Program-made: the position numbers and the translations under genes
Assembly (NCBI RefSeq): GCF_010183535.1
Contig: NC_071331.1
Span: 7,750,001 to 7,814,000, forward strand
Source: Caenorhabditis remanei
Lineage: Eukaryota > Nematoda > Chromadorea > Rhabditida > Rhabditidae
DNA: 64,000 nt
Reading direction: 5' to 3'
Part shown: piece by piece, positions 11,091 through 23,505 of the stretch
How positions within the stretch are numbered: the first letter of the stretch is position 1
Layout of the letters: each line of letters begins with the position of its first letter
The notes under the pieces: model-generated
What the model was told of the DNA's origin: nothing
The model's input: the letters and a program-made list of their open reading frames with translations, nothing else
The model's database searches: none

Positions 11091-13354
11091 TTTTGGTTCT
11101 TTTTTTTTTTGAACGGAATCAATAATTGCTACGGGGACAGAGAGAGAGAGAGAAGAGAAGGCTTACCTAATAGTAAACAGTAATCTACATAGGATGAGGA
11201 GAGGAGAGTTCTGTATTAGAACAAACAGTCTGTCATCAGGAATTCTTGCTCCTGGCTATAAACATATAATAGGTTGGAACACAATTGTCATTCACTCCCT
11301 TGAACTCAGAGAAAGAGAGTCAACTGATTCCTGTCTGAACTGGAACTGTAGCCACAGGAAGTGTCTCTTTCATCGCTGTATCGAACTCCGTTTTGTTGAT
11401 TTTCGCACTTACATCTATTCCAACAAGGCAACTGTTTGACATAATAGTAAGACTCTGTCGTTTGACCGCGAACTGAGATTCGAAACAACCCATGGCCCTA
11501 CTCCATCCTCACTCACACTCCCACTCTTTCCACCTTACCCTCGCCCAGTGGGCAACCTGCCCTAACAATAAGTGAGGGCGATTTACCTAAAATATAGCCA
11601 AATTTCCGGCAAGTCGCGCAACCCTTGCTTAAAATTCCCTGAAATCAGTCCAAATTATTTTGTTCGTTTATATGTAACTGTGTTGCAGAAAACCCCGGGT
11701 GGATGCATTCATTTGAAAATTAGGAAGGTATGTATATATTTTAATAAGGAGTGCCTAACTTGCCAAATCGGACGCGGCGGTTCGTTGCCTCTGCCCACAA
11801 TGGAGCCGGAGGTGGCGACAGCGAGCAGCTGGCGTTTCGCGGGTTTCTATACAATTTTGATTTGAAATTTCAGATTTTGAGATCCAGAAGACGTCGTTTT
11901 TGAAATTGAAGCAAATTTCAAGTCTTTTGAACTAAGATTAAAAGAAAGTGATTCAGAAAAGACTGCTCATTGGATGAAAAGTTTGAAAAAATAGACCTAT
12001 AGTTTTGTAACTTTTCGTGATAAATTTGATCTAAAGCTGCGGTTTCCCAGCTTTTTGTGATAACGGATGGAAATTTCGATGTTTATTTTTGAATCAAATG
12101 CTTTTCCAGTTCTCTCTTCACTTATTTTCTGAATTCTCAATCATTCCCGTCATTAGGAAATTTTAAGACTTTGGACATCAAACTCACCGTCCTCCAAGAG
12201 CCGTTGCTTCTCTCTCTCTCTCTCTCTTCCCCGCCAGCTCCTTTGTAGCCTTCCCCTCTATCGAGAGCTTGAATAAAGATAGGATTGAACACAATGCACA
12301 GTTACCCCGGACATTCCAGCCAAGTTCACTCCGATTTCCACTGCTGATTGCGTTGCTCCTGACGCCAAGGTTAAGGTCGGATACTTCATGATTTTCTCAT
12401 TCTTTTTCGCTCAATGACCACTTTCTGCTTCAACTTCTCGTCGATGGCCCTCTCTCTGAAATAATATTTTCCTTCTCCTAGTGTTACAAAAATATATTAC
12501 GGTGTTGGTTCACCCTTAACCCCCTCCAATATTATCGAGTCCTCCTTGGCCTCTTTTTCTTTTGAGATTTCAAATAGACGCAATGGGTTGGTCATTACTT
12601 TGTCGATGGCGAATGAGTCTCCTAGAAGAGTATTTATTTGCGAACTGATTTTCATAGGAAATAACAAGTTCAATAAGTAGAGCACGTGAACTAGGGTGCT
12701 AGACCAGGTTTCTATATCTCACGAATATACAAATCTCGTACAATTTTTTGTCCAATTTCTGAAAACCCGAAACTTGTGACTTTCCCTTACTCTATAAATT
12801 TGATCATATATATTTTCAGCGCTCGAAATACGTGCAGAATCAATTCAGTTTGCTACTCTTTACCAATCGGATAATAAGATGATTGTTGAAAGAAAAAGGC
12901 CAATCGGCAGAAATCACATTAACTGTTCAAAACGGCTTTATTGACTCTCATTCGGGAGCTCGGAATTATCAATTTTTTATCATTATTGTGAAAAAGTTCA
13001 TACGAAAGTCAGTTAATTATGAGAAAATCTTTTAAGAAACCAAAACTCGAATTGCAAAGAACAGCGACGATTCTTCAATAATAAGGAGGGGAGCATCGGT
13101 TTGGAAAATAAAACTTGAAATATCTGACTTTTTCTGAAGATACCATTCACTGAAGTTTTCGATGTAGGTCTTACAAGTGAAAGAATTCCATCCCAAATTA
13201 TTTTGTACGTTTATAACTGTGTTGCGGAAAGTGTTTAACATGGGTGCCTGCATTCTAGGATAGTCGAAAAATTGGAAGATATATATTTTCCTCATTACTC
13301 CAATTAGGAACTTAAATGTGTTCGGAAGTATTTGGTATTTCAGTCAAATCTTTA
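11091..13354. other. Spacer between F-box copies 1 and 2: no gene recognised
   Basis: 11190-11490 is the upstream block shared with copies at 17925-18215, 22600-22850 and 26885-27190 (it holds gaattcttgctcctggct and ggaactgtagccacaggaag). A (GA)n run precedes it, and a (CT)n run lies at about 12208-12230. About 11640-11735 and 13190-13300 resemble the downstream flanks of other copies. Open frames at 11572-11865 (+), 12497-12685 (-) and 13032-13295 (-) show no family I recognise. Confidence 0.5.
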
Positions 13355-14548
13355 TTAAATCTTATTGTTCCACACATGGAAATAGAAATAGTGAACCTTA
13401 CTATGTTCATCGGAATTGGACTCATCCGAACGAGCAAAGTAAGTTTGATGAAATGTTCCAATGGTTCCATCCTCTCTTACTATATCATAACATACCACGT
13501 TGGATAGTTGGTATGTTGCCTTTTTATGGAGCACTCTGAAATGTCTCTTGTTAATCTTGTTTCTCTGAAAGTTTCTTACATTTGCATTGGTTTCCTCCCA
13601 TCCACCACATTCTCCCTAAAATCAAGATCCTTTGTTATTATCTGGAAAGCTTCTTCAACGTTCTCTTCCATTGTCGTCGCTTTTATACATCGGTCAATAG
13701 CAATATACTCAAGTTGTGGATTGGATCCGTTCAGCCAGTGTTTTAAAAAGCTATTTATGCCGTGAAGAGTCAAACTGGGAGCGCCCATAATCATAACACG
13801 ACAAGTTGAATTCAGAATAAATTTCAGATTTATCCAATGACAGAGGGATAATATCACTGTGGGTACGTCTATTGGTTTGGTGTATTCGAAATCAGGAGTA
13901 TTCATTTTCGAATGCAAACTAAAGTGATCAGTCATTTTGATATTATCCAGAATAAACAACAATGTTGGGACAGAAGTTGATACCTCATTGTTGATATGAA
14001 CATCCACAACTGATGATTGTAATGTACAGAACCATTTTACAATTGACATTGTCGATGGATCGTTCTGTTGATGTATACCGAAACTTGGGTTCGGTGTTCT
14101 GAATATCATTGAAACATGCTCCACCATTTTTTGCATTGTTTCAAAGTGCTCATCATTTGGAAATGTCAGATAATGAAATGCTTTCGGACCGTGGAGAGCA
14201 GAATTTATGTATGACGGAAACTGATTTCCATCGATTTCTCTAGAGGTGTGATTCAATTCATCATCAAATTCGTTTTCGAAGTCTAGAATCCATTCCAGAC
14301 CTGGATCGTTTGGAAATTTCAGACAGATTTGTGAATCTTCGATAAAATTTAAATGAATATCAGGTTGATTCCAGTTGACAAGTGAGGCGAGGGCCTTTGT
14401 TCGTTTCGAGAGAAGAGAGAAATCGATTCTGAAGAAAAAGTAATGGATAGTAATCTTGAATACAAACTTACATCTCGAATACTTTCAGATATTGAATACA
14501 ATTCAAAAAAGGTAAAGTAGGAAGACGGAGAAGGGGGAAACGTGACAT
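13355..14548 (-). CDS. F-box/FBA_2 protein, copy 2, intact
   Basis: Predicted 368 aa from exons 14548-14472, 14428-13580 and 13535-13355; intron phases agree with copy 1. The F-box is split by intron 1 at the same place. The FBA_2 core has LTLHGINSFLKHWLNGSNPQLEYIAI, and exon 3 ends YFYFHVWNNKI. Exon 3 is of the longer type: it begins with a Lys-rich VLHKKATYQL stretch and has an extra SNSDEHS segment before the aromatic end. Copy 4 has the same longer exon 3, so there are two exon-3 types in the array. No disabling change seen. Function inferred as an SCF substrate adaptor. Confidence 0.9.
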
Positions 14549-15549
14549 TTTTGGTTCTTTTTTTTTTTGAACGGAATCAATAATTCCTAAGGGGACAGAG
14601 AGAGAGAGAAGGGAAGACTGGCCTAATAGTGTACAGTAATCTACATAGGATGAGGAGGAGAGGAGACTTGTGTATTAGAACAAATAGTCTGTCCCCAGGA
14701 ATCCTTGCTCCTGAATATAAACATAGGATAACTGTAGCTACAGAAAGTATCTTTTTCTTTCGTGATACTGTCACTGCATGGTTCATTGAGAGAGTTTTGT
14801 TGAAAAATGGCAAGGAAATAACTCAAAAATTTAATTTATCATTCAGTAATCACGATTCTCAATGTTTCATTTGTGTTTTTGTGTTTTTGTGACGGGCAAT
14901 GTCATAAAGGTGTTTTGGGTACTGTTTGCTCATTTTTCCTCTAGTTTGGTGTTTCTAAAATTTCATTTATATTAATATCTTGTCAGAGCCGAAAGTATTA
15001 ATGCTCAACATTTTCTGAATTATATATGTAGACAAAAACCAAAACAAAAATCAATGACGAAAATCATCTTCGATGTAGATCGAACTGTTTGACGTACAGT
15101 ACCGCTGAAAAAGTTATGAATATTTGATCTTTTGGATTTTTTCTTGTTTCAAATTAGTCTCATTAACCTGAAATTGTTTGGGGAAAGATTCATTGTAAAG
15201 AAAACAGTATTTATGTTTCCGAAGACTGCGAAAATTTGAGAATTAATTTTATTTCCATGACGGGTGCTTCAAAAATATTTGATGAAAACATATTGCTGGT
15301 ATAAATATTTGGAGTCTTGAACTTCAAGCATCTGTAAAACTTGTATTTTTTGTAGAAAATAGTATCGATGTTCGCCAAACAACTCATAAACGGGTGAAAG
15401 ACAACTATGTAACTATTTCATTGTTTGGAGTCCTCCGATTTTCAAACCCTTGTGAATAGTCTGAACCGTATCCCGGTGTCTTCATTATTCCAATTAGGAA
15501 TTGAAATTTTTTGGAAATGTATAGTATTTCAAATATGGTCGAATCTTTA
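14549..15549. repeat. Spacer duplicated from the region 8690-9905
   Basis: About 14750-15540 is closely similar to 8690-9905 (shared: gtttgctcatttttc, tcgatgtagatcgaactg, gtatcgatgttcgcc). It gives the uninterrupted reference for the two MITEs inserted in the left copy. A shorter relative is at 25255-25620. No coding sequence recognised. Confidence 0.75.
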
Positions 15550-17283
15550 TTAAATCTTTTTATTCCAAACATGCAAATAGAAATAGTGAAACTTAAAGTC
15601 AGGGACATCCGAACGATTATAGTAAGTTTGATGAAATGTTCCAATGGTGACATCATCTCTCACTATATTATGAATTCAATTTTATCTGTGCATGGGAAGA
15701 CCGCGCCGCACTCGCGCGGCGGCCACGCCCACTCCCATTTTAACGCTGCGTTCCATTTTTGAACACTGCCGCAAGAAATGGGCGTGGCCGCTGCGCGAGT
15801 GCGGCGCGGTCTTCCCATGCACAGAAAAAATTGAATTCATAATATCATAACACCAGTCGTTTGGAGGTGAGTATGATGATGGTCGATGGAGCGATCTGAA
15901 AAGTTTCATCCTTTTTGAAATATATTTTCTAGATTTTTCTTACATTGATATTCGCATCGGTCTCTTTTCGTTTTCCTCATGCTCCCTGACCTCGAGATCC
16001 TTTGTTATTATCTGGAAGGCTTCTTTAATATCTTCTTCGATTGCATTACCTTTCATTGATCGTCGAATAGAAATATACTCAAGTTTTGGATTGGATCCGT
16101 TCAGCCAGTGTTTTAAGAAGCTATTGATATCATGAAGAGTCAAATTGGATTCATTTAAAACGAGCACTCGACTGCTTGAATTCAATATAGATTGCAGTGT
16201 TATCCACTGAGAATGACAAAATATTACTGAGGGAATGTCGATTGCTTTGTTATATTCGAAACCAGGGGTACTCATTTTCAAATCCAAATCAAAGTGATCA
16301 GTCACTTTGATATTATCTAGAATACACAACAAAGTGGGAGCAGTTATATCATCTGTTGTATCAATATTAAAATCTACAACTGATGATTGTAATGTACAGA
16401 ACCATTTTACAATTGACATTGTTGATGAATCGTTCTGTTGATGTATACCGAAACTTGTGATCGGTGTTCTGAATATCATTGAAACATGCTCCACCATTTT
16501 TCGCATTGTTTCAAAATGTTCATCATTTGGAAAAATCAGATGGTGAAATGCTTTCGGACCGTGGAGAACTGAATCTATGTATGATGGAAACTGGTTTCCA
16601 TCGATTGCTCTAGTTGTATACAATTCATCATCCAATTCGTTTTCGAATCCAAACTAAAGTGATCAGTCACTTTGATATTATCTAGAATACACAACAAAGT
16701 GGGAGCAGTTATATCATCTGTTGTATCAATATCAAGATCTACAACTGATGGTTGTAATGTACTCAACCATTTCACAATTGACATTGTCAACTGATCATTT
16801 AGTCGGTTAGTTGAAAGACTCGTGATCGGTGTTCTGAATATCACTGAAACATGTTCCGCCATTTTTTGCATTGTTTCAAAATTGTCATCATTTGGAAATG
16901 TGAGATAATGAAATGCTTTCGGACCGTGGAGAGCTGAATCAATGTATGATGGAAACTGATTTCCATCGATCACTCTAGTGTTATGATCCAATTCATCATC
17001 CAATTCAACACGGAAGTCTAAGATCCATTGCAGACCTGGATCGTTTGGAAATTTCAGACAAAGTTTCGAGTTTTCATAGAAATTCGCATGAATATCTGGA
17101 TGATTCCAGTTGACAAGTGAGACGAGGGCCTTTGTTCGTTTTGAGAGAAGAGAGAAATCGATTCTGGAAATAGTTTGGGGAATAACTATCTTGAATACAA
17201 ACTTACATCTCGAATACTTTCAGATATTGAATACAATTCAAAAGAGGTAGATTAGGAAGACGGAGAAGAGGGAAGCGTGACAT
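15550..17283 (-). pseudogene. F-box/FBA_2 copy 3, internally duplicated and MITE-disrupted
   Basis: Exon 1 (17283-17207) and the start of exon 2 (17163 onward) are intact. Near 16643-16648 the FBA_2 region (after DHFSLDSK) is joined to a second copy of the N-terminal linker through the shared hexamer TTCGAA. This repeats the LHGPKAFH part and shifts the frame, so translation from the ATG would stop at 16575 (about 221 aa). A second open frame (16635-15940) holds the rest of the FBA_2 domain. Exon 3 (15895-15550) is interrupted by a 175-bp MITE. The whole is best read as the product of unequal recombination followed by transposon damage. Confidence 0.88.
15668..15842. mobile_element. TA-target palindromic MITE in exon 3 of copy 3
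   Basis: A 175-bp near-perfect palindrome, with ends TTATGAATTCAATTTT and its complement. Subterminal sequence is very GC-rich (gaagaccgcgccgcactcg). It is flanked by TA, in a target that reads cactatatcataac in every paralog. A TA target suggests a Tc1/mariner-mobilised element. No frame longer than the palindrome shadows. Confidence 0.85.
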
Positions 17284-17438
17284 TTTTATTCTTTTTTTGA
17301 ACGCAATCAATAATTCCTGAGGGCGCAGAGAGAGAGAAGGTAAGGCTGACCGTATAGTGAAGAACAGTAATCCACAATGAGGAGAGGAGACTTGTGCATT
17401 AGAACAAACAGTCTGTCAACAGGAATTCTTGCTCCTGG

Positions 17439-17676
17439 CTATTATATCGAAATTTTGTGTAGATTCTGATTCCGACAAGAAACCATGCGTGTTCGACCTG
17501 CATCAACCTGAACTGTCGGAAAAACCATTTTTCATTTTGAGCCTGTTGTCTTCCGACACCGGAAAATCACAATTTACGAATCAATCAGTCTCCAAATTTT
17601 GACCTCAAGTACTTGAAGAGCTGACCAAAAAGAATTTGTCAGAAAAAAGATAGGTAGTAAAACTCAAACAATTTTA
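17439..17676. repeat. Duplicated spacer block (copy of 19927-20163)
   Basis: A 238-bp stretch from ctattatatcgaaattttg to aaaactcaaacaatttt that recurs without visible difference at 19927-20163. In both places it leads directly into the 3' end of an F-box exon 3. It marks a duplication boundary between the relic at 17677 and copy 5. Origin of the block unknown. Confidence 0.8.
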
Positions 17677-17821
17677 TTAAATATTTTTATTCCAAACATG
17701 GAAATAGAAATAGTGAAACTTAAAGTCAGGGACATCCGAACGGTGAAAGTAAGTTTGATGAAATGTTCCAATGGTTCAAAAGAGGAAGAGTAGGAAGACG
17801 GAGAAGAGGGAAGCGTGACAT
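17677..17821 (-). pseudogene. F-box/FBA_2 relic: exon 1 fused to the end of exon 3
   Basis: On the minus strand, exon 1 sequence from the ATG (17821-17819) runs only to the middle of the F-box. It then jumps, at about 17776, into the C-terminal part of exon 3 (TFHQTY region), ending at the stop 17679-17677. The entire FBA_2 body and both introns are missing. The junction lies at a short shared ttc/aaaag stretch, so a deletion by microhomology is likely. Confidence 0.8.
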
Positions 17822-17883
17822 TTTGGTTCTTTTTTTGAACGGAATCAATAATTCCTAAGGGGTCAGAGAGAGAGAGAGACAAG

Positions 17884-18560
17884 GGCAGACTGGCCTAATA
17901 GTTTATGGTAATCTACAGAATGAGGAGAGGAGACTTGTGTATTAGAACAAACAGTCTGTCACCAGGAATTCTTGCTCCTGGCTATAAACATATAATAGGT
18001 TGGAACACAATTGTCATTCACTCCCTTGAACTCAGAGAAAGAGAGTCAACTGATTCCCGTCTGAACTGGAACTGTAGCCACAGGAAGCTTCTTTTTCATC
18101 GCTGTATCGTACTCCGTTTTGTTGATTTTCGCACTTCCATCTATTCCAACAAGGCAACTGTTTGACATAATAGTAAGACTCTGTCGTTTGACCGCGAACT
18201 GAGATTCGAAACAACCCATGGCCCTACTCTCCATCCTCACTCGCACTCCCACTTTTTCCACCTCACCCTCGCCAATTTGAAAAATTAGGGAGATATATCT
18301 TTTCCTCATTATTCAAATTCGGAAATGTTTTCGGAAGTGTTAAGTATTTCAAATAGAGTCAAATAAAGTGTCGTCGTCGTGATAATGCTCAAACGGTTTA
18401 GAAACCAACAGTTCTTAACTGCGATGCGGAAAGTGTTTTACCTGGGTGGATGCATTCAAGGATAGCCGAAATACTAGGAAGATATATTCATATTTCCTCA
18501 TTACTCCAATTCGGAACTGAAATATTCTTAGAAATGTTTAGTATTTCAGTCAAATCTTTA
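17884..18560. repeat. Shared upstream/downstream flanks of F-box genes
   Basis: 17925-18215 is the upstream block also seen at 11190 and 26885. 18270-18500 is a gene-3'-flank block that recurs nearly unchanged at 27260-27480 (shared: gtcaaataaagtgtcgtcgtcg). No open reading frame of its own is credible; the 60-87-aa frames here recur with the repeats. Confidence 0.7.
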
Positions 18561-19753
18561 TTAAATCTTATTATTCCAGACATGCAAATAGAAATAGTGA
18601 AGCTTAATATAGCCATCGGAATTGGAGTCATCCGAACGATCATAGTAAGTTTGATGAAATGTTCCAATGGTTCCATCATCTCTTACTATATCATAACATA
18701 GCGAATTGGATAGTTGGTATGTTGCCTTTTTATGGAGCACTCTGAAATCTCTTTTTTAATCTAGTTTTTTTTGGAATTTTCTTACATTTGCATTGGTCTC
18801 CTCTCATCCACCACATTCTCCCTAACATCAAGATCCTTTGTTATTATCTGGAAGACTTCTTCAACATTCTCTTCCATTATCTTTATTGATCGTCGAATAG
18901 AAATATACTCAAGTTGTGGATTGGATCCTTTCAACCAACATTTCAGCAGAGTATTGATATCGTGAAGAGTCAAATAGGATTCTTCCAGAACGAGCACTCG
19001 ATTGCATGAATTCAGTATAAATTTCAGTGTTATCCAATGGGAATGAGATAATATCAACGTGGGAATGTCGATTGCTTGGTTATATTCAAAATCTGGGGTG
19101 TTCACTTCCAAGTTCAAACTAAAGTTATCAGTCATTTTGATATTATCTAGAATAAACAATAAGGTGGGGGCAGTTATATCATCTATTTTAATATGAAAAT
19201 CCACAACTGATGGTTGCAACGTACAGAACCATTTTACAATTGACATTGTCGATGGATCGCTCTGTTGATGTATTTCGAAACTTGCTATCGGTGTTCTGAA
19301 TATTTTTGAGATATGTTCCGCCATTTTCCGCATTGTTTCGAAGTTGTCATCATTTGGAAATGTGAGATAATGAAATGCTTTCGGACCGTGGAGAGCTGAA
19401 GCAATGTATGATGGAAACTGATTTCCATCGATTGCTCTAGTTGTATGATTCAATTCATCATTAAACTCGTTTTCGAAGTCCAGAATCCATTCCAGACCTG
19501 GATCGTTTGGAAATTTCAGACAGATTTGTGAATCTTCGATGAAATATAAATGAATATCAGGTTGATTCCAGTTGACGAGTGAGACAAGGGTCTTTGTTCG
19601 TTTCGAGAGAAGAGAGAAATCGATTCTGGAGAAATAGAAATAGTTTGGGTAATAACTACCTTGAATACAAACTTACATTTCGAATACTTTCAGATATTGA
19701 ATACAATTCAAAAGAGGTAAGGTAGGAAGACGGAGAAGAGGGAAACGTGACAT
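18561..19753 (-). CDS. F-box/FBA_2 protein, copy 4, intact
   Basis: Predicted 365 aa from exons 19753-19677, 19625-18786 and 18741-18561. Exon 2 is 9 bp shorter than in copies 1 and 2, an in-frame loss near the end of FBA_2 (RSIKIMEENVEEVFQ). The F-box and FBA_2 motifs are complete (LTLHDINTLLKCWLKGSNPQLEYISI). Exon 3 is the longer type and ends YFYLHVWNNKI. Splice sites match consensus and phases are conserved. Likely an SCF adaptor. Confidence 0.9.
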
Positions 19754-20163
19754 TTTTGGTTCTTTTTTTGAACGGAATCAATAATTCCTACGGGGGACAG
19801 AGGGACAGAGGGACAGAGAGGAACAGGGAGACTGACCTAATAATGAACAGTAATCTACATAGGATGAGAAGAGAATAGTTTTGTATTAGAACAAACAGTC
19901 TGTCAGTAGGAATTCTTGCTCCTGGCTATTATATCGAAATTTTGTGTAGATTCTGATTCCGACAAGAAACCATGCGTGTTCGACCTGCATCAACCTGAAC
20001 TGTCGGAAAAACCATTTTTCATTTTGAGCCTGTTGTCTTCCGACACCGGAAAATCACAATTTACGAATCAATCAGTCTCCAAATTTTGACCTCAAGTACT
20101 TGAAGAGCTGACCAAAAAGAATTTGTCAGAAAAAAGATAGGTAGTAAAACTCAAACAATTTTA

Positions 20164-22509
20164 TTAAATATTTTTATTCCAAACATGGAAATAGAAATAG
20201 TGAAACTTAAAGTCAGGGACATCCGAACGGTGAAAGTACAGTAGCGAGCATAGGTGAGGGCAGATTCATACTTTCATGTGTAACTCAGCTGAATCGTGTC
20301 CGTTTTGAATAAACTTTTTTGAAAGATTGCTGAAATATCCAGTAACAAGAAAATAAGTTTTTTGTAAAAGTTTCAGTTCTGATTTTTTTCAATAATTGAT
20401 TTTTCCTGATCGTGATTTGAAAATTCGAAAAAAAAACTTTTTATTTTTCTCTTGGAGTTATTTAGTTTTTAATGTCAAAATAATGGAAAATGCTCAGATA
20501 AACAAAAAATTATGTTGAAATAACTTCTGAAACCCTGAGCATCGTGCCAGAGCTCCAGAAGTCAAAAGTGGCGTCCTCAGGAAAACCATCATAACTCATC
20601 AAAAAATGCTCCAAATTAGCCAAAACATGTACCAAAAGACGTGTTTTGAGTTCTTCTACAGACCAACATCAAAAAATCAAGATTTTAGAAAAAATAATTT
20701 TTCAAATTTTTTTCACTCAAAATTTTTTCATTCCAATTTTTTCCTGGATTTCCGATATTTTCTGGCAATAAAACAAACAAAAAACACAAACATGTGTTTT
20801 AATATTTGTGATAAAGCACTTTGCATGCAGTATTTGAAACGTATGTCCGTTTTATAGCCAGAAAATATCGGAAATCCAGGAAAAAATTGGAATGAAAAAA
20901 TTTTGGCTGAAAAAAATTTGAAAAATTATTTTTTCTAAAATCTTGATTTTTTGATGTTGGTCTGTAGAAGAACTCAAAACACGTCTTTTGGTACATGTTT
21001 TGGCTAATTTGGAGCATTTTTTGATGAGTTATGATAGTTTTCCTGAGGACGTTACTTTTGACTTCTGGAGCTCTGGCACGATGCTCAGGGTTTCAGAAGT
21101 TATTTAAACATAATTTTTTGTTTATCTGAGCATTTTCCATCATTTTGACATTAAAAACTAAATAACTCCAAGAGAAAAATAAAAAGTTTTTTTTCGAATT
21201 TTCAAATCACGATCAGGAAAAATCAATTATTGAAAAAAATCAGAACTGAAACTTTTACAAAAAACTTATTTTCTTGTTACTGGATATTTCAGCAATCTTT
21301 CAAAAAAAAGTTTATTCAAAACGGACATGATTCAGCTGAGTTACACATGAAAGTATGAATCTGCCCTCACCTATGCTCGCTACTGTAAGTTTGATGAAAT
21401 GTTCCAATGGTTCCATCATCTCTCACTATATCATAACACCAGTCGTTTGGAGGTGAGTATGATGATGGTCGATGGAGCGATCTGAAAAGTTTCATCCTTT
21501 TTGAAATATATTTTCTAGATTTTTCTTACATTGATATTCGCATCGGTCTCTTTTCGTTTTCCTCATGCTCCCTGACCTCGAGATCCTTTGTTATTATCTG
21601 GAAGGCTTCTTCAATATCTTCTTCGATTGCCTTCCCTTTCATTGATCGTCGAATAGCAATATACTCAAGTTGTGGATTGGATCCGTTCAGCCAGTGCATT
21701 AAGAAGCTATTGATATCCCAAAAAGTCAAATTGGATTCTTCCAGAACGAGCACTCGACTGCTTGAATTCAGTATAGATTTCAGTGTTATCCACTGAGAAT
21801 GAGATAATATAACTGAGGGAATGTCGATTGCTTTGGTGTATTCGAAATCTGGGGTATTCATTTTCAATTCCCAACTAAAGTTATCAGTCATTTTGATATT
21901 ATCTAGAATAAACAATAAGGTGGGGGCAGTTATATCATCTATTTTAATATGAAAATCCACAACTGATGGTTGCAACGTACAGAACCATTTTACAATTGAC
22001 ATTGTCGATGGATCGCTCTGTTGATGTATTTCGAAACTTGCGATCGGTGTTCGGAATATCGCTGAAACATGTTCCGCCATTTTCCGCATTGTTTCGAAGT
22101 TGTCATCATTTGGAAATGTCAGATAATGAAATGCTTTCGGACCGTGGAGAGCTGAAGCAATGTATGATGGAAACTGATTTCCATCGATTGCTCTAGTTGT
22201 ATGATTCAATTCATCATTAAACTCGTTTTCGAAGTCCAGAATCCATTCCAGACCTGGATCGTTTGGAAATTTCAGACAGATTTGTGAATCTTCGTTGAAA
22301 TTTAAATGAATATCAGGTTGATTCCAGTTGACGAGTGAGACAAGGGTCTTTGTTCGTTTCGAGAGAAGAGAGAAATCGATTCTGGAGAAATAGAAATAGT
22401 TTGGGTAATAACTACCTTGAATACAAACTTACATTTCGAATACTTTCAGATATTGAATACAATTCAAAAGAGGTAAGGTAGGAAGACGGAGAAGAGGGAA
22501 ACGTGACAT
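20164..22509 (-). pseudogene. F-box/FBA_2 copy 5, C-terminal exon interrupted by a 1.15-kb palindrome
   Basis: Exon 1 (22509-22433) and exon 2 (22381-21530) are open, with normal splice sites. Exon 3 starts at 21481 but is cut at 21386 by the palindromic element 20239-21385; its tail survives at 20238-20164. Reading into the element, the native end after TFHQTY is replaced by SSEHR and a stop at 21367, giving a predicted 347-aa protein lacking about 20 conserved residues (the YFYLHVWNK end). The rest of FBA_2 is complete, so some function is possible; I class it as damaged. It shares its exon-3 lead sequence with copy 3. Confidence 0.8.
20239..21385. mobile_element. 1147-bp foldback (mariner-type) element in F-box copy 5
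   Basis: An almost perfect palindrome with about 0.5-kb arms and ends CAGTAGCGAGCATAGG / CCTATGCTCGCTACTG. It is flanked by a TA duplication; the empty site in the relic at 17745 reads gaaagtaagtttg. The loop is near 20780-20865. Identical frames of about 70-80 aa on opposite strands are mirror images of the arms and not genes. The TA target and CAGT start fit the Tc1/mariner group. Confidence 0.9.
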
Positions 22510-23301
22510 TTTTGGTTCTTTTTTTGAACGGAATCAATAATTCCTAAGGGGTCAGAGGAAGAGAGAAGGGAAGACTGGCCTAATAGTGAACAGTAGTCTA
22601 CATACGATGAGGAGAGAATGGTTGTGTATTAGAACAAACAGTCTGTCATCAGGAATTCTTGCTCCTGGCTATAAACATATGATAGGTTGGAACACAATTG
22701 TCATTTACTCCCTTGAACTCAGAGAAAGAGAGTCAACCGATTCCTGTCTGAACTGGAACTGTAGCCACAGGAAGTGTCTCTTTCATCGCTGTATCATACT
22801 CCTTTTGTTAATTTTCGCACTTCCATCTGTTTCAACAAGGGTTTTCTTTTTTTGATTTGGCGATGTGGAGCCGATGATTGTTATCACTCATAGCTGTTCC
22901 AAAGGTTTGCACGTGCCTTTTTTCCTTATCATTTAAATTATCTATGACAAAAACTGAAAAACATCATAACTTTATCTTTGAGATAGGCTGAACTGTTCGA
23001 CAGTGATCTTCCCCTCTTGCGCCAACTCTTCGACAGGTTGTTTCATTTCGTATGTTTGAGGCGCTGGCCACGTCTGGATACAAATGAATTTAGATAGGAT
23101 GGGAAATATTTGACAATTACCGTTCTCACTCGGGTCAGACCCATTGCGACGGACAATCCCATGTCAACTGCGACAACTCCCGTTGCAAGGGACTTCTTCT
23201 TCTTGACCGTTCTATTTCGGCTCTGGTCTCTCCGCCCTTTTTCTTTTATTTCTGCTCTCTCCTACTTCACACTGAAACTATTGTTCATCATATGAACTTT
23301 T
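22510..23301. other. Upstream region of F-box copy 5
   Basis: 22600-22850 is the conserved upstream block of the array. 22860-23293 is unique in this window and holds no convincing gene; a 61-aa plus frame at 23110-23295 has no recognised features. 23294-23301 (GAACTTTT) is the left target duplication of the Merlin element. Confidence 0.5.
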
Positions 23302-23315
23302 GGCTCTACCGTCCG

Positions 23316-23505
23316 ATCGAGGTTCTTTGAAATTATCGAGGTCCTTTGAAATTATCGAGGTCCTTTGAAAATAACGAGGTCCTTTGAAATTATCGAGGTC
23401 CTTTGAAAATATCAAGGGCCTTTGAAAATATCGAGGTCCTTTGAAAATATCGAGGTCCCTTCAAAGTACAGGGGTCCTTTGAAAATATCGAGGTCCTTTG
23501 AATGT
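23316..23505. repeat. Ten 19-bp subterminal repeats, left arm of the Merlin element
   Basis: The unit is atcgaggtcctttgaaatt with small variants, ten in a row. The same array, with the same variant order, is inverted at 24933-25122. The repeats have no spacers, so this is not a CRISPR array. Subterminal repeats of this kind often bind transposase; here that is inference. Confidence 0.85.

Noticed and set aside
13316..13765. Plus-strand frames of 63-85 aa at the F-box copies (also 18450, 25499, 27506)
   Set aside because: Antisense to exon 3 and its flank in every paralog, and they change with each copy's indels.
20606..21017. Similar 72-83-aa open frames on opposite strands
   Set aside because: They are mirror images of the two arms of the palindrome 20239-21385, with no splice signals or family resemblance.
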